Shown: positions 23,143-35,945 of the stretch, one piece after another
Numbering within the stretch: position 1 is the first letter of the stretch
How the letters are laid out: each line of letters opens with the position of its first letter
DNA from: Fomitopsis serialis
Taxonomy: Eukaryota > Basidiomycota > Agaricomycetes > Polyporales > Fomitopsidaceae
Length of the DNA stretch: 64,000 bases
Assembly: GCF_022376445.1 (NCBI RefSeq)
Contig: NW_025955161.1
Span: 1 to 64,000, forward strand
Direction of reading: 5' to 3'
Translations under genes and position numbers: made by a program
Notes under the pieces: generated by a model
Database searches by the model: none
What the model was told of the DNA's origin: nothing
The model's input: the letters and a program-made list of their open reading frames with translations, nothing else

Positions 23143-24951
23143 TCAACAAGGATCTTCGAAACAAGAATGTACGTAAGCCATTACCGCAGGGAATGCGACG
23201 AGTACTTACCCTCGTTGGGCGCGACATTCGCTTGGGAGGCCGTTTCAGTCGCCGATGTTATCGCTGAACCGCCTGGCAGTTGTGGCGACGATGCGACGCG
23301 GAAATGCCCAGCCTGTATCATGCCTCGCCGTTGTACCTGCTGAAACTGTATCTGATAGTCGGCCAGCCGCTCGTTTAGCCAACGATGCTCCTGCTCCAAG
23401 GTCGTAATCTTCGCAGCCACGGCAGTGCGCTGCTGTGTGATGTTCGCGACAATGTTCTCCAGAATAGAAACGGCAGATCGTGGATCATGTACACCACATG
23501 GCACAGTCTGCGGGTATGGTGCAGAGGTAGGGAAAGACCCATCCTGGATATTGAAATTGTACTCTTAGTTCTAACAGTAGCAGATCGGTGGTCGAGGACA
23601 GGTCACTCACGTGCTCGGTAGATGTGATGCTGGAGGATGTAATCGCCGTCGCGCTCGGTGCCTCCAGTGGGTCCGACACCAGGAATGGGGCAGCTGCGCT
23701 GTCGCTCGCGTTTGAGGTTTGGACGTTGTCGCGTTTCGTTCGTTTAGGCATGGGCGCACTTTCTGTGAGGTCCGCGCGGTCGTGTTTTCCGGAAGGAGTC
23801 TTTCCCGCCTCTGACGACTCAGCTGGTATGACGTCCGCCTTCTCAACGCTCTCATTGTCCTTCAGTACGAACGTGCCCGTCTGTATGGGTGGGGCCCTGG
23901 TATGCGCCGACTCCGACGGTCTATTCCTAGATGGCCGGCTGTGTGGAGGGTGTTTCTCGTCGACGTCGGCGACCTCCTTTCCCGTACTGTCTATAAAATC
24001 GCCACCACGGCTCTCCTGCGTCGCGCCCGAAATCTCTGGTCGGGTTAAGCGGATTCAGGGTGCTGTAGCCGTGAAAACACGTATTGTACTTGTCGTACTC
24101 ACTTTGCGTTCCATTGAGAGAATACCCATTGAAGTAGCATCCTTTCCCAGCGCTCCTACACGTCCCACATGATCCGGTACCGTTATCGACAATGCATTCC
24201 CTGACCGCGCGTACTGCCATTCTGCAGTAGTCGCACTATCGTGTATCGATCTTTCATCAGATAGACGACTAGGTGTTGGTTGACACGCACCTTGTTCAGT
24301 GTTTCTCGCCACTGCTCTGCCTTCTCTTTAATTGCATTTTTTGCCGCTTCTTTCAGTACCTTCCAGCCAGTGCTCACGTCCGCAGGCTGGGGAAAAGAGT
24401 GGGACTTCACTTGACCCTCTACCTCGTTGTTGACCCCTTTTCTGTCGTCGTGAATTGTATCTCCACGCTCTACCTGCTCCTCATCTATCCCACCACCCTC
24501 TCCACCAGTAGGATCATCAGGCCTGCTGCCGTTGTCGCCACTCGCAAGGTCTCCGCCAACACTTGTGCCCTGACTGGGCCAATGTGAACTAGATTTTTCG
24601 AGCAGCTCAGGCCATGCCGTTCGAAGCCATCTCTTCAGTTGCTTGTTGGTCCCACTTCCATTCAGAAGTTGAGTGATCCTGTTCAGAGTGACCAGAATCC
24701 ACGTAGGCACAGCCTTTTGGCCAGTGTATATCCCTTTGTGGACTCCGTATACCACCTTGAATATAGAAGTTGTGAAACTGACCAGTAGCTCTATGGGTTG
24801 GTTTCATACGCACAAGGGCACCGCGCAGCCTTCCAAGCGTCTCCTTTGCAGACGATAACTTCCTGAACAATTCGTCCGTGCACATATCGCCCCACTTGTC
24901 GATTTCATCGTTGAGATCCTCTTGTGCGACGGGACCGTATGTTGGCTGCAT
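23143..24951 (-). CDS. Class I array protein: WPELL domain, Zn2Cys6-like cluster, coiled coil
   Basis: The start is at ATG 24951, MQPTYGPVAQEDLNDEIDKW. Exon 1 ends LGRLRGALV at a GTGCGT donor. Exon 2 carries VHKGIYTGQKAVPTWILV and AWPELLEKSSSHWP, then an acidic/Gly-rich linker and a basic helix (IKEKAEQWRETLNK). The cluster exon (about 24120-24228) encodes CDYCRMAVRAVREC then CGTCRSAGKGC, giving C-x2-C-x9-C-x8-C-x2-C-x6-C, followed by YFNGYSLNGTQ. The next exon has a nuclear-signal-like stretch (PKRTKRD). The last exon encodes the coiled coil TTLEQEHRWLNERLADYQ. The final short exon gives a stop at 23143. Related to fungal Zn(II)2Cys6 modules by cysteine spacing only. A nuclear, dimeric DNA-binding role is inferred. 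Confidence 0.72.
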
Positions 24952-25494
24952 AGCGACAAGTCTGAACAGTAGCTCTGGTAGAGGCAATCGATACACCTGG
25001 AGAGGTCACACGCAGGTGCGTGTACATGTGCTCACGAGTGCGTATTTGTCAGCGCCTAGCGACAGCCAAGCACGTGTCTGGGGAGATGGTCAATGGCATG
25101 AAATCGTATAAGTCACTTCGAAGGAGCTTGCTATATTGTCGGACATCGGAACAAGCTATTTATGATGGGTAGGGTGTCTGGATGTTGCATGGTGTACAGT
25201 CCATATATGGTGCAGTGTGCTACGTCGCTAACCAATGGTGCGCGTATACGACAGAGATCTTGTCGGAATGAATGTCTGAAAAGATGTGAGCCTGTAACTC
25301 ATGTATCCTGTATGACGGGAGTGTAGGTCGGAGAATGTCACACGAGTCAGCATTAATACTATGTGCGACACTGCACTTAGCGAGATGGAGTACCTGCTAC
25401 AGGTCCCGCGATGCGATCCCATTTGTGCGATAAAGCCTTCCAAGACAAACAGAATGAGCTTCGTTTAGTTCGCTCATGTTTTGGTATAGCTAAT
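24952..25494. other. Spacer, no gene seen
   Basis: Short frames only. It separates a class I gene from a class II gene on the same strand. Confidence 0.5.
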
Positions 25495-26462
25495 CTAGTC
25501 AACATCCACAGTGCCTCCGAGTTGCGAAACTATGTATCTGATCCCTGTGGCCTGCTCCTCCAACCTCTGAATGTTTTGTCGGACCGACTTAAGCTCCATT
25601 TCTGCGGCACTACGAATACTGTCACCCCCGTCATGAACAGGACCCAGCTCACTTGGTCTGACAGTGTGGTTGTCAAGTACCGCGATACTGTCGATGTGCC
25701 CACCATGTCGATTGGCAATGAACATGTTACGGCAATTTGACACACTCTGTGACTCTTTTCCTAAATTTATAGTTGGTTAAACTCCACTGTATGAGCACGT
25801 CAAGTTGTATCACCTTTGTAGTGCCTGTCCGACATTGAGAATCCATCCCACAGACATTTCTGCTCGTCGTAATCGCATTTCTCGCACATAAGACTTCCGT
25901 CTTGAATAAAGCAATAGTGTGGCTTTCCCCAAGTCATCACACAGCGGTCGCACTGCTTCCCAACGCTAAGCCATGTTTCCGAATATCTGTTGCAATTAAG
26001 CTGACGTACCGCGTCGTTCCGTTCATAAGCCTCATACGCGCGACTGACCATTTCGTCGATATCCATCTCTAGAGCGTCTTCGACAGTGCCTGAATCATCA
26101 CTGTCGCAGACGCCGCACAATCTATCGTGTCGTCGCGCAGCATCAACTAGTTCCGAAAAGTTCCACTCGGCCCACATGCGAAGCTTCCCCTTCACTCTGT
26201 GAGCGACTGGTTCGAGTGCTTGCATTACATCCGTCCAGAGCACCTCGTTGCGAGGAACCATCCTTGTCCTCCATTTATAGAGTCTCTAAAAAGTACAGGT
26301 TGAGTGACGACGTTGACAGCCAAAGCTGTGAGCTCTCACCAGGGTATCACAGAATGTTTCTATCCATTGTGGAAGTAATTTAATGTCGCGGGGGCAGGGA
26401 TTTGCAGCTATAAAGCTAGCCAGCTTGGAGTCAGGCGTGTCGCGCCCTTGATCATTGGACAT
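25495..26462 (-). CDS. Class II array protein with Zn2Cys6-like cluster
   Basis: The start is ATG 26462 (MSNDQGRDTPDSKLASFIA), and exon 1 ends QWIETFCDTL at a GTGAGA donor. Exon 2 includes LWTDVMQALEPVAHRVKG, MWAEWNFSEL and DIDEMVSRAYEAYERND. The cluster (about 25832-25955) reads CDRCVMTWGKPHYC then CEKCDYDEQKC and WDGFSMSD, matching C-x2-C-x9-C-x8-C-x2-C-x6-C. The last exon ends LKSVRQNIQRLEEQATGIRY then IVSQLGGTVDVD. It is the closest relative of the plus-strand gene at 41016-42272, sharing the MVS-AYEAYER region, the WDGFS motif and the ISQLG ending, which indicates an inverted duplicate pair. Confidence 0.7.
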
Positions 26463-26965
26463 GAATGGATGGTGACCGTGGCAATCAAAGTTGATGAAAT
26501 CTCCCTCAAGGGTATACATCACTTAATTATGTCACCTCTACGCACGCGTACCTCGAAATTGATCACGTTACTTGCCAATATCAACCCTCTGCCCCGATGG
26601 AAGTCCAGTGAGCTGTTCAATGACCGATGTTGACATCGGTGTTTCAGGACGCCACCACCAAGTGTAGAATGGTATGCACCAAGCCTCTCTTGGATGCGCA
26701 TACCTTTACTAGACGACGTCCACCCCAGGGACTATTCTTGTGACGATAACTACGTATATGCATTGTGATTTCCCTTGTAGCAGTGTCGCAAGATATGCAT
26801 CTAGCGCGAGGTCATCTGGGGCTACTTTACGTCGCAGTCCTAGTATTTCTGAAGAACTGACGGTACGTTCCATCGGTTCGCTCGTAGCCTACATACGATC
26901 GATACGAAATGACAGATGGTTGTGTTTTCAGGGAGTTTGTGTCAACTTTGCGTGTCGCGCCACTC
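26463..26965. other. Spacer, no gene seen
   Basis: It lies between two class II genes on the minus strand. No repeat or conserved frame. Confidence 0.5.
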
Positions 26966-28097
26966 CTACAACTCCAACGACGAGATGAGCTCTATCAATG
27001 ACCGTTTCCGATGGCTGAGCACGACGATTTGCGCCTTCACATATCGCAATTCGTCCGACGCAGCGTCGTACAACGAAGCGTTTCCGATGGAATCCTCGGC
27101 TTGGTCATTGTCGTGCTGGCCTCCAAAGTTCCAGCTGTTGTCGAATGTCGCCATAGTCATTGCGGGCGATCGAGATACTGAGCGCTCCAGTCGTGCTCTC
27201 TTTGAAACCTCTTTCGAAACATCTGAAGATTGGTACGGCGTGAACTCGTCTCTCAAAATTGTAGACAATCAGCCCTTACCATGACTTGCCCTGGGCAATC
27301 CTTCCCACAGACAGTTCAGTCGATCAACCACGCACTGTCGGCAGGCAGACGAGCCCAACTCAATTTCACACGACTCTTCATCCTTTGGCCATTGCTTGCA
27401 GTTGTCACACTGCTGAGTTGACATCAGAAGCGATCTGTCGACGCGTCAAATGGAGAAACGTACCTGTGGAGTCGACTCGTCTGTGGCATGAGTACTTTCC
27501 GTCAAGCTCGCTTCCGACGCAGTCCTTTTCCCGGAAACGCCGTGTGCCATGGAGCGTCCCTCACGATGAGCCTGAACGTCAGGTATAGTAGCGACCTGGT
27601 TGCTTCCAGTGGAAGATCCTCCTCCGACTGTCAGACTTGTGGACTCAACGATTGGAGAGTGCGCTTCGCTTGATGAATTAGTATTATCTGTCTGGGATTA
27701 TGTGTTAGTGCAATTCAAGATTGTTTGATGTCCGTACATACCTGGTCCTGTGCTACAACAGCATGAGCCACCATGTTTGCGAAGCTGGGAAATGCACTGC
27801 CCAACCACGTGAAATATTTTGGCGTTCCGCGTGCGCCCAGAGTAACCCACACATTCATAATTGCTGCCTTCTGTCTGAGTGCGTCTTCTCCCTGAGCCTC
27901 GTCTCCTCGCAGCGCAACTTTGAACTTGCGCTACTGTCATGAAGCTCGTGCCAGTCTGAGATGAAACGCACACTTACTGTTGCTGCTTTGAAGCGGACAG
28001 TCCAGTCAGCGAGGTCGTCCTCGTGGAACGGTATTTTGTTGCTCTCCAGCCATGTTAAGAACTCTTGCAGGGGAGGTAAAATAGCCAGCGACGACAT
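26966..28097 (-). CDS. Class II array protein with Zn2Cys6-like cluster, five exons
   Basis: This is the clearest class II model. Exon 1 (28097-27978) is MSSLAILPPLQEFLTWLES with DWTVRFKAAT. Exon 2 (27930-27742) ends VAQDQ and contains TPKYFTWLGSAFPSF. Exon 3 is a Ser/Thr-rich linker with VSGKRTASEASL. Exon 4 (about 27303-27412) encodes CDNCKQWPKDEESC and CRQCVVDRLNC, that is C-x2-C-x9-C-x8-C-x2-C-x6-C, then LWEGLP. Exon 5 encodes a basic stretch (KEVSKRARLERSVSRS) and the coiled coil ELRYVKAQIVVLSHRKRSL, with a stop at 26966. All junctions are in phase with GT-AG introns. The predicted role is as for the other cluster proteins, by inference only. Confidence 0.75.
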
Positions 28098-29404
28098 CTC
28101 CCGACGAAGTTTAGGAGCGAGCAATGGAGCAATAGTGTCGACAGGACCCCAGAACTTGAAGACATCCCACACCAAGGTTTCGCACGGAGTGTGATAAAAT
28201 GCAGGCACATTGTTCTCCCGGGTCATTGGGATATCTGAGAGCCGTGCCGAATACTTTGATCCCTCAGTGATCCACTTCAGTGGCGGGCGCTCCTGCATTG
28301 ATTTCCATAGTGGAGGAAACTGCGCACATAACAACGGTCTCTGGAGCGACCCAGCACCGTTGTGAAATAATGTGACACTTTTTGTAGGGTCCGTTTTCTC
28401 TTGAATACTCGTTGTGGTGGTGTAAACGCTGCGCCTTGTCATGACTTAAAATCTGCATCAAAACATGCATGGTCTAATAACGCATCGTAGACAGATGGAG
28501 TCAGTCGCATTGTTTAGCCCGTGTATGTGGCCACGATTCAGCATGTAAACCCGAGAAATCGTCTTGAATGCATGCGCACAGCGCGGCGGACGTAACTTGA
28601 TTCCATACATGCTATCTATCACATGGGCGGCTTCATCGTCTCCAGGCGATAGCCCCACGAAGGAGTAGGTTTGTCTAGTTACCAGTCGCCGTCCACCAAA
28701 TGGGAAGCTGATCCGCAGGTCAGATTATTGACTTGGGAGTCATTGAACCTTTCGGTCTGTATGCTAATGTGTACACGTTTCATTTGCTGCACAAACCCTG
28801 AAAATGTCCGACACTCCTACCATTTGGTACGCATCTGCGCCATTCCCCAATTATACCAGTTTCCACGCATTTGGAAACTGAATCGCCTGTCGCTTAAAAT
28901 ACAAAGAAATACACAACATACGCGGCATATGTATCCGACAGTCGTATACGCAGCAACATTCTCTGACCGATTTATGGATGCGACGCCCTCTGTCGCGACC
29001 AACAATTGTCGCGCTGCTTTACACCTTTCGACTATAGGTTATGCGGCAGTTGAAATAGCCACACATTCACCAGTGAGGAGAATTCAGGGCTGGCTGAATC
29101 TGGAACCGTACATGCTGCAGTCATCGAAAGAGTGTACCATTATATATATCAATGCAAGCCATGCCCAAGTTAATGATCTTGGTAACGATTCCGCGCGATC
29201 AATCAAACAGTTCGATGGACACGCGATTCCGAACGCGACAGATGGTATTGATACGTGTGTTAGGAAGGTACAGATGTGAAAGACACAGAGAGGTCAGCAT
29301 CACGCGACAACTGGTATATTCGGTCTCCGGGTCGAACAGTGTGCATTGTGGCTGACTGCGACCATCAGCGGTGGCTGGGACATCACAGGCAGTATGACTT
29401 ACCT
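28098..29404. other. 1.3-kb spacer
   Basis: No supported gene. TGTCGC-type words occur near 28990 and 29008. A plus-strand 202-codon frame at 28671-29279 has no paralog, no splice structure and an unusual composition, and is not called. Confidence 0.45.
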
Positions 29405-31116
29405 TCACCGCCCACGGCGTGTATTGGATACAGCCCGACCACCAACACGAGCGTCAGGTTGAGACGGCTCTTGGGAGCTGCTAGGCAGGCGACTGCCGCC
29501 CGCGTCTGCCATACCGCCTTGCTGCAAGTCCTCCAGAACCTGTGTGTATTCGGCCAGGTTAGCGCCTAGCCAAGCGTGCTCCTGCGTCAATGTTTCCATT
29601 GATGTAGCGACTGTCGCCTGCCTCTGCTCAAGTGTCTTGATGAAGCTGGCTACCACACGTACAGCAGCAGTGTTATCGTCGACAGCTCCGTAGACAAGGC
29701 TTGTCGATGAGGCGTCCAGCCTGCCAGAAGCGGCTTCAACATCCTTGATGTTGAGGTTCTCGAAGTCGGACAGCTGTTTATCCGTTACGCGGCGAACGGA
29801 TCCCGTCGCGCCGACACCAGACAATGCAGCTGACTGCCCAGCTGATGAGACTGTTAACGCAGACGTGAAAGGTAGAGGAGTCCTGCCGTCCCCTGCGCTC
29901 GATAATCCCGCTATCTCAGGCTTTGCCCGCTTGCGGCGGGGGGCGTCCTCCGTGGGCTCGGCATGCTCGTCTTTGCTCGCTGTCGCGCCCTCCTTCTCGG
30001 GCTTCGACGCGTGTGGCTTTGTCGAAGTAGCGAGATCACGTTCATCTTCCTCAGCTGCCTTCCGTCCCCTTTTTCGAGTCGGCTGTGGGGGAGGCTTGAG
30101 CTTTCCAGGCGACGATGCTGAATGACGTGTCTGACGGCCCGTCGCAATGGGCACTTCCACTTCTGTCGACCTCTCGATCCCCTTCGAGTTGGCTGCAAGG
30201 TCGTCGTTATCTTGGAGTGTCCCAGTGAGAGCCTCTGCAAGTTGTACTTAGCAATGTTTCACAGAAGAGTTTAGTTTACGTTTGTGGACACTTCACATAC
30301 TTTTGCTCTGCGTCCCATTAAGGGAGTACCCGTTGAAATAGCATCCCTTGCCAGCGGTCCTGCAGGTCCCGCAGGTGACACCTCCCTTGTCGACAATGCA
30401 TTCCCTGACGGCCCGTGTCGCAGTCCGACAGTAGTCACACTGTTCAGGACGGATCAGCTGTACATACGTCGCACATATGTGTAGATGCAAGTGTACCTTC
30501 TTCAACTCCTTTCGATACTCATCCGCCTTCACCTTTATCGCAGCCTTGGACTCCTCCGCGAGAATGGCGGCTCGCTTTGGTTTACCCGACTGAGAAGGTC
30601 GCGGAGGTGAGCCCTCATCCGTATCTTCCTCATCGTCGCCACTGTCTCCATGATCCTCCCGGTCGGCATCATCGCCAGCCATCGGGTCATCAGTTTCAGC
30701 GATGTTGTTGCCACCGGGAACGTCGGCAAGCCTGGGCCAACAAGACTCTCTGTCTCCCAGTAACTCAGGCCACTCAGCTTCGAGCCACTTGCGAACATCC
30801 CTGTTTGATCCTCTTCCACTAACGAACCCTACGATCTTCTGCAGCTCCACCACAATCCATGTCGGCTCAGGCCTTTTGCCGGAGTAGACTCCGATGTGGA
30901 GCCCGAGCTCAACCTAGAACATAGTGTGTATCAATCCGCTTCATCGTTCAGACGCGCATGACGACCTACCAACGCTGCACGTAACTCGCTCAGGATCACC
31001 TTGGCAGACTGGAAGGTCGTCATCGTGTCCTTTGTGCACGCATCACACCACTTCTGTATGGTGTCCGAGATTCGATCCCCCTCCTTCTCCGAAGCGCTCT
31101 TCGAAAGTTTTGCCAT
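29405..31116 (-). CDS. Class I array protein: WPELL domain, Zn2Cys6-like cluster, coiled coil
   Basis: The start is ATG 31116, MAKLSKSASEKEGDRISD, and exon 1 ends ILSELRAALV. Exon 2 has IGVYSGKRPEPTWIVVEL and AEWPELLGDRESCWP, a long acidic Asp/Glu linker and a basic helix ending YRKELKK. The cluster exon (about 30316-30441) encodes CDYCRTATRAVREC and CGTCRTAGKGC, then YFNGYSLNGTQ. The large last exon has basic patches (RKRGRKAAEEDER, PRRKRAKPE) typical of nuclear signals, and the coiled coil FIKTLEQRQATVATSMETL. It stops at 29405. It is a close relative of the genes at 23143-24951, 57107-58749 and 59502-61237. Confidence 0.75.
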
Positions 31117-31546
31117 TATTCTGTGCAGGGCCGACTATGTGAGACGGAGAGGCGACGACGGTGAGAGGAGAGCGGTGTAAGTTCCGACTCGTCGCATTCA
31201 AGGCCCGCAGTGCCTCATGGCCATCAAACGCGCGTATCGGAACATCAAATTGTGTCACCGTTCCGCCAAAAGTTCACACAGGGAGCAATCGATCCCATTG
31301 CTCGATGCTCCAGGCTCCGCGTGTATATATCATCTTCAAACGATACGTCGTGACCCGTCAATGGTCAAGATCAGGATGTCGACCTCACGATCGCTCCCAG
31401 ACGATATGTTGTTCCCTCGATGGCGGGCGTCTGACGTTTTATCTAGGTGTAATCAGTCCAATGCGGATGCACATCACATTGCGCAACCCTCCAGCCTGTG
31501 CTAAGATACAGCCGCAGGGAATTCCGGAGACGCTACCCAGCCCGAT
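31117..31546. other. Spacer, no gene seen
   Basis: 430 bp between two minus-strand class I genes, presumably the promoter of the left gene plus the 3' region of the right. Confidence 0.5.
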
Positions 31547-33143
31547 CTACCGAAGCCACTCACGAACTGACTGCAGATCCTTGAGTTGAGCTTCCATCCT
31601 CTCGATGTCCACCTCCCTCGTCATAATCTCACGCTGTGCAAAATCCCTTGCCTGCTCCTGATAGAATACCTCAGCCCGGACAAGGGCCAGCTCCTTCCTG
31701 CGTTCGTCGACGAGGGCCTGAATCTCTTCGACCTTCATAGCTTCCACTGGCATCATGCCACCACCTTGCCTATGATTCGAAGGTGCAGACCCGTTCTCCG
31801 AGGCGATTCCTACTGCGGGATCAGTCCCACGTGCGTAAGAAAGCATCAGCTCTTCCATTGGCCGATAGAGGTCGAGCGCGATGTCGGTAGCGGGAACGCA
31901 GACTTCTGCACGGTGTACCGGCGAGTAGCGGTCTTCGTCAGTGTGCATCGTCAAACGCTGCTCCGGCCCCTCGTCGCCAAAATGGGCGTGACGCTTCCCA
32001 TTCCGTTTGGCTTCCCGCTCTGAACGCGTTTTTCCCGTTTGTATTGTCGAAACGTCGCCATCAAGCGATGGGGACTGCATGTCGGCCTGTGCATGAGGCT
32101 GTCTGTCGCTAGTAATGTTTCCACTGAGTTGCTCTGTGGAACAAGCACCACAATTTTAAGTGTGAACTGACACCGGTCAAGTGATTCTGTCACTTACTGC
32201 TGACATAACCACTGAGGGATCTGTCGTCAAAAAAGCATCCCTTGCGACGTTTTTTGCACTCCTCGCACTTCATGCCCCCCTGCTGCACCACGCAAGGACG
32301 ACTAACGTGCACTGCGGACCTACAGTAGTCGCACTTTCAAGTGAATGAGAGGTCAGTTCGATCGTGTCAGTAAGAATTTGCTCACCTTTTTTCCTGCACG
32401 AAGTATGTTGCGTGCATGCTCCGCATTTTCCTGCTTCTTGTCCAGGCGGTTCTGCTTCCTTGCGCTTACACCGCGAATACTCTCCTTGTGCACGTGAGGA
32501 TCATCTGCGACGTCGGAAGGATTCACGTCGCTACAGCCAGATTTCACGTGTTCCACAATAAAATCCAATAAGTCTGTGTTCACGCACGCCAAGAAGGTTG
32601 ACCTACCTGTCAGCCATGCAAGATACGAGTCCATCTGTCTCCTCTGCATGGAATTGCCGTGAGGATTTGACTGTAAGTCTTGTGACATACGCACCTATGT
32701 CCTTCACATCGAACTCAAAGCGACGGGGGAAGAGCGGAAATGCATTGGTAGGCGTCCTCAAATTCTTCCAGTTGGCCTCAATCCACTCTGAAATGTCTTC
32801 TGGCTGCGTTTCTCTCGCGAGAGAGTATGCGAAATCCTCCACCATATCCTTTACATTCTCCTTGTCGGACCGCGTCCCCCAGAAGTTGTCGGCGGTATAT
32901 AGACCTTCATGGGCTCCATAGTTGATCTGTAAGTGTGATTACTCGGGCACTAGTAGCATGGCTGATGTCTATGTGACATACCAATGCGTCTCGCAGTAAG
33001 CGGAGTCCCTTCACGCGCGCAGCCATGGAGTCTCTGAAGACAGCCAGCTTCAATGCAAGCCACACATTGCGGAGATGGGATACGTGGATCCGTTGAGAGT
33101 AGCCATAGTCACTATCTTGAGAATCCTTCCGCTTGCGCGGCAT
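31547..33143 (-). CDS. Class I (subtype b) array protein with basic Zn2Cys6-like cluster
   Basis: The start is ATG 33143 (MPRKRKDSQDSDYGYS); ATG 33152 is in frame upstream. Exon 1 ends LRLLRDALV. Exon 2 has KENVKDMVEDFAYSL, EANWKNLRTPTNAFP and RRFEFDVKDI. A later exon ends RNILRAGKK. The cluster (about 32232-32335) reads CDYCRSAVHVSRPC and CEECKKRRKGCFF, followed by DDRSLSGYVSS. The second half of this cluster is very basic, as in true Zn2Cys6 DNA-binding loops. The last exon carries LYRPMEELM and a long coiled coil (DERRKELALVRAEVF onward). It pairs with 61726-63382 as a subtype sharing the SLSGYVSS and MEELM motifs. Confidence 0.7.
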
Positions 33144-33752
33144 CGCGTGCATAGTACAAGACGGGCGCGAATTGGGCGAGACAATTGCACGCCGTCGGAG
33201 AATGTCCAAGGGTGGAACACAATAGACGCTCAGTGACAATATTTAGGCGCCTCAACGCGACACCGGCCGAGGAGGATGATCTCCGCCTGTGTCATGGCTG
33301 CATTTTTCCCCGAGCGGCATCGCGCAACATTCTGTTGCGCGCTTCACGTGTAGAGAATTTGAAGCAGCGTTGACCGCGTTAAAACGATCTTTCCATTGGG
33401 GCGGAATGAAGAGTTCTGCGCTCTATGGAATCACGCTAGAATTCAAATCCATCCTGAATATAGCATGGGCCGCATCCATATTTCCGAACTGTTCTATTGC
33501 TTGTGTTCTGACACTTGCATTTCGAGGAGTCGCGGACTGTTATTAAATCAGACCGTCCTCGCGAGAGGTCGCTGACGATTCCTAGCGGATTGTTTGCTTT
33601 CGCTTGAGATCGTCACTGATACAGATGTGTATATTGCCGACATGTTCAGGAGGATCCAGGTGGATTAGAACTTAATGTCGAATGGTATAGAATAATGTAA
33701 CCCTCCGACGCCCTCCCACACGCTAATAGCCACCGCCTAACCAGAATATGGC
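33144..33752. other. Spacer, no gene seen
   Basis: Short frames only. Confidence 0.5.
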
Positions 33753-34925
33753 TCATTTCGTCCTCTGAAGCATCCTCAACTGAGTCTCCAATTTGAGAAG
33801 ATCCTCTTCAATTCTACGCTCCTTCTCCTTCGCTGTCGCGAGCGCAATTTCGGCTGCCTGCAGGACCGCGCGAAATGAATTGCAGACGCTCGACTGAATA
33901 TTGATGTTCCCCATCAGCGCCTGTGCTTCTGCGACATCATGAGCGTTATACTGGTTATCGACAACGCCGGACAGACGCTGCGACGCTGCACCGGGAACCA
34001 GGCCGACATTCGACTTGACAACTCCAGGGAATGCAATTGCTTGTGACGGAATGGTGTCCTTCCTGGGCTTCTTGTGTCTCGGCCCAGTCTCCGTAGAGTG
34101 CGTGCGAACCCGTTTTACCACTTGCGCCCCCTCCTTTGTGTCTTCCATGTGTACCCTTCGCGTCGGGGGGTTCGCTGTCGAAGAGCTGGAATGGTCCCCG
34201 AGGCCTGCGTGAGTGATAGTCAACATTGTTGATCGACGAGAGCTGAATGGCGTACGTTCATCGTGATGTCTCTCCTCGATGTTGATATCCGAGCTTTGCC
34301 TGTGCAGAGAAGACCTGTTGAAACCTATTCCTCGACATGAAACACAACGTGCCATCCGAGGATACCTGAAGTCTACGCACTCTGTACATGTGGCGTCAAC
34401 GATATTCCGCTGAACTTACATTCACAGTTCTCATGAATGCAGTTTCCGCACGCTAGGTCCGACCTTTCAGGGAAACGACATGGCCCTGCCCCAGATCCCA
34501 ATTTCCTGCATCGGTCGCACTGTAACGTACGGCTATTTAGCGGAGACCGGAATCAATGAGCCACACTTGCAACATACCACCTTCCCGCGGTCTCGCATCG
34601 ATCGCGCAAGAACTGAAACATCCATGACCATGGGTGACAATGGTACCTCGCGCGCGACATCGTTCCTAGCGCACTCATCATCTGTTGTAGATTGGAGCTG
34701 GTCGATATCATCCATGTCATCACCCTCGAACTGAGAATTGCCTTCTTGACTACAATATTCCCCGTCGCTGGCGTCACTTGCATCGATTGAGTTGCTACCA
34801 CTGAAGCTGTCGTCGTCGACGTCAGCTGATCCCGCGTATGTCTCCCACTTGGTCGACCCTTCAGCCCGCACTTCGAGCGGCCTCGCTTTGTCGTCCTCCT
34901 GGTCGCTCGTTGTGATCCGCGCCAT
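33753..34925 (-). CDS. Divergent array protein: acidic N-terminus, Zn2Cys6-like cluster, coiled coil
   Basis: The start is ATG 34925, MARITTSDQEDDKARPLE. Exon 1 is acidic and Ser-rich (SNSIDASDASDGEYCS) and lacks the WPELL domain. It splices at GTGGTATG to the cluster exon (about 34420-34520), CDRCRKLGSGAGPC then CGNCIHENCEC, which gives C-x2-C-x9-C-x9-C-x2-C-x6-C with an extra Cys. The last exon contains basic stretches (VKRVRTHS, RHKKPRKD) and ends with the coiled coil ATAKEKERRIEEDLLKLETQ. The tail resembles the partial gene at the right window edge (KENERRISEELRKCEELL). It is either a shortened class I member or its own subtype. Confidence 0.65.
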
Positions 34926-35595
34926 CTACAGAGTCGCCATGAGCTTGCGATCAATCCGGTGGCGTTGAAGCATTACCTTACCTTGTACTAGAAGAGTGAC
35001 TAAGCAGAGAGCCTACCAATATCCGACCGGTTTATCGGAAGGACAATGTGTGTGTGTGTGTCATATTTCCCACGCGTCAGCTAGTTGTTGACGACTTAAT
35101 GCACTTTTCCGTCCATTAATCACTTAGTGATCGATGACATAATGACACGTCGTGGTATTGTCGCCGGTCTTGTCCGCAAGAAAGTTGAAACAGCGCCATC
35201 CTACCTATATGTCACGCCCTCCACATGTGGTACTGTTTGTTTGGATTGCATGGCGTTGTAATATCCATGGTGGTTCGGAATCGAACGTGAGACATACTGG
35301 GTATCTTTGCATTGCAGCGCTCCGGCTCAAGAAATATATATTGGGCAGGAGAACCAAGCACGCTGTATGCGTCATAGTATGAACAGTTCACCGATGAAGT
35401 ATGTATCAAATGAACCCATCGGCCATGCTACGGTGTCGCAGCACCAGATACGAGGGAGCTCTTGTTCCTATGATCCTCAGCTACGATCAAGAGCCCAATA
35501 CAACTGCGATGAACAGACGTTCAAGTTGTGTAGACGCCTCCTCCGTGCTCGAGCCGAACGTTCAGAATGCCGAGAGCCTCCACAGTCTTGATGCG
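34926..35595. other. Spacer with a short (GT)n run
   Basis: A GTGTGTGTGTGTGTG run lies near 35048. No gene supported. Confidence 0.5.
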
Positions 35596-35945
35596 TTATT
35601 TGGCTGGTTTCTGGGGCCCATTCCTACCCTTTAGATTTTCTCGGATAGGCTTGGGGCAATGTGACCGCGGATTGACCTCATCTGAAGGCGATGCACCAAC
35701 ACCTGCTTCTTCCATTACATGCATCAAATACATACAACACGTTATATTGCATAGACTTACCGTCTTGGAAATCATACGCACCTCACCTGGCATGGCCACT
35801 TGCTCGTCAATATCATGCGTGAGAACGCTTGTCTCTGCGGGAACGCATGCCAATTGTGGCCCGTACTTACAGCCCGTCTCTGTTGATTCATCCACGGCAC
35901 ACGCGATGATGGAGACACGCTGTCGCTTACACCTGAGGCCTGGTC
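35596..35945 (-). CDS. Possible small Cys-containing gene or array relic
   Basis: A minus-strand frame reads CKRQRVSIIAC, then CKYGPQLAC, and can splice (GTAAGT donor near 35760, CAG acceptor near 35700) to a short basic exon ending GRNGPQKPAK. The cysteine spacing (x9, x9, x7) resembles half of the array cluster, but the first Cys pair is missing and no start codon is visible in frame. It may be a remnant of an array gene or an unrelated short gene. Confidence 0.25.

Noticed and set aside
29911..30240. Arg/Ser-rich alternative frames inside class I last exons (also 23607-23855, 57280-57609)
   Set aside because: Shadows of the basic linker of the array genes; the frame in phase with the cluster exon and coiled coil is preferred.
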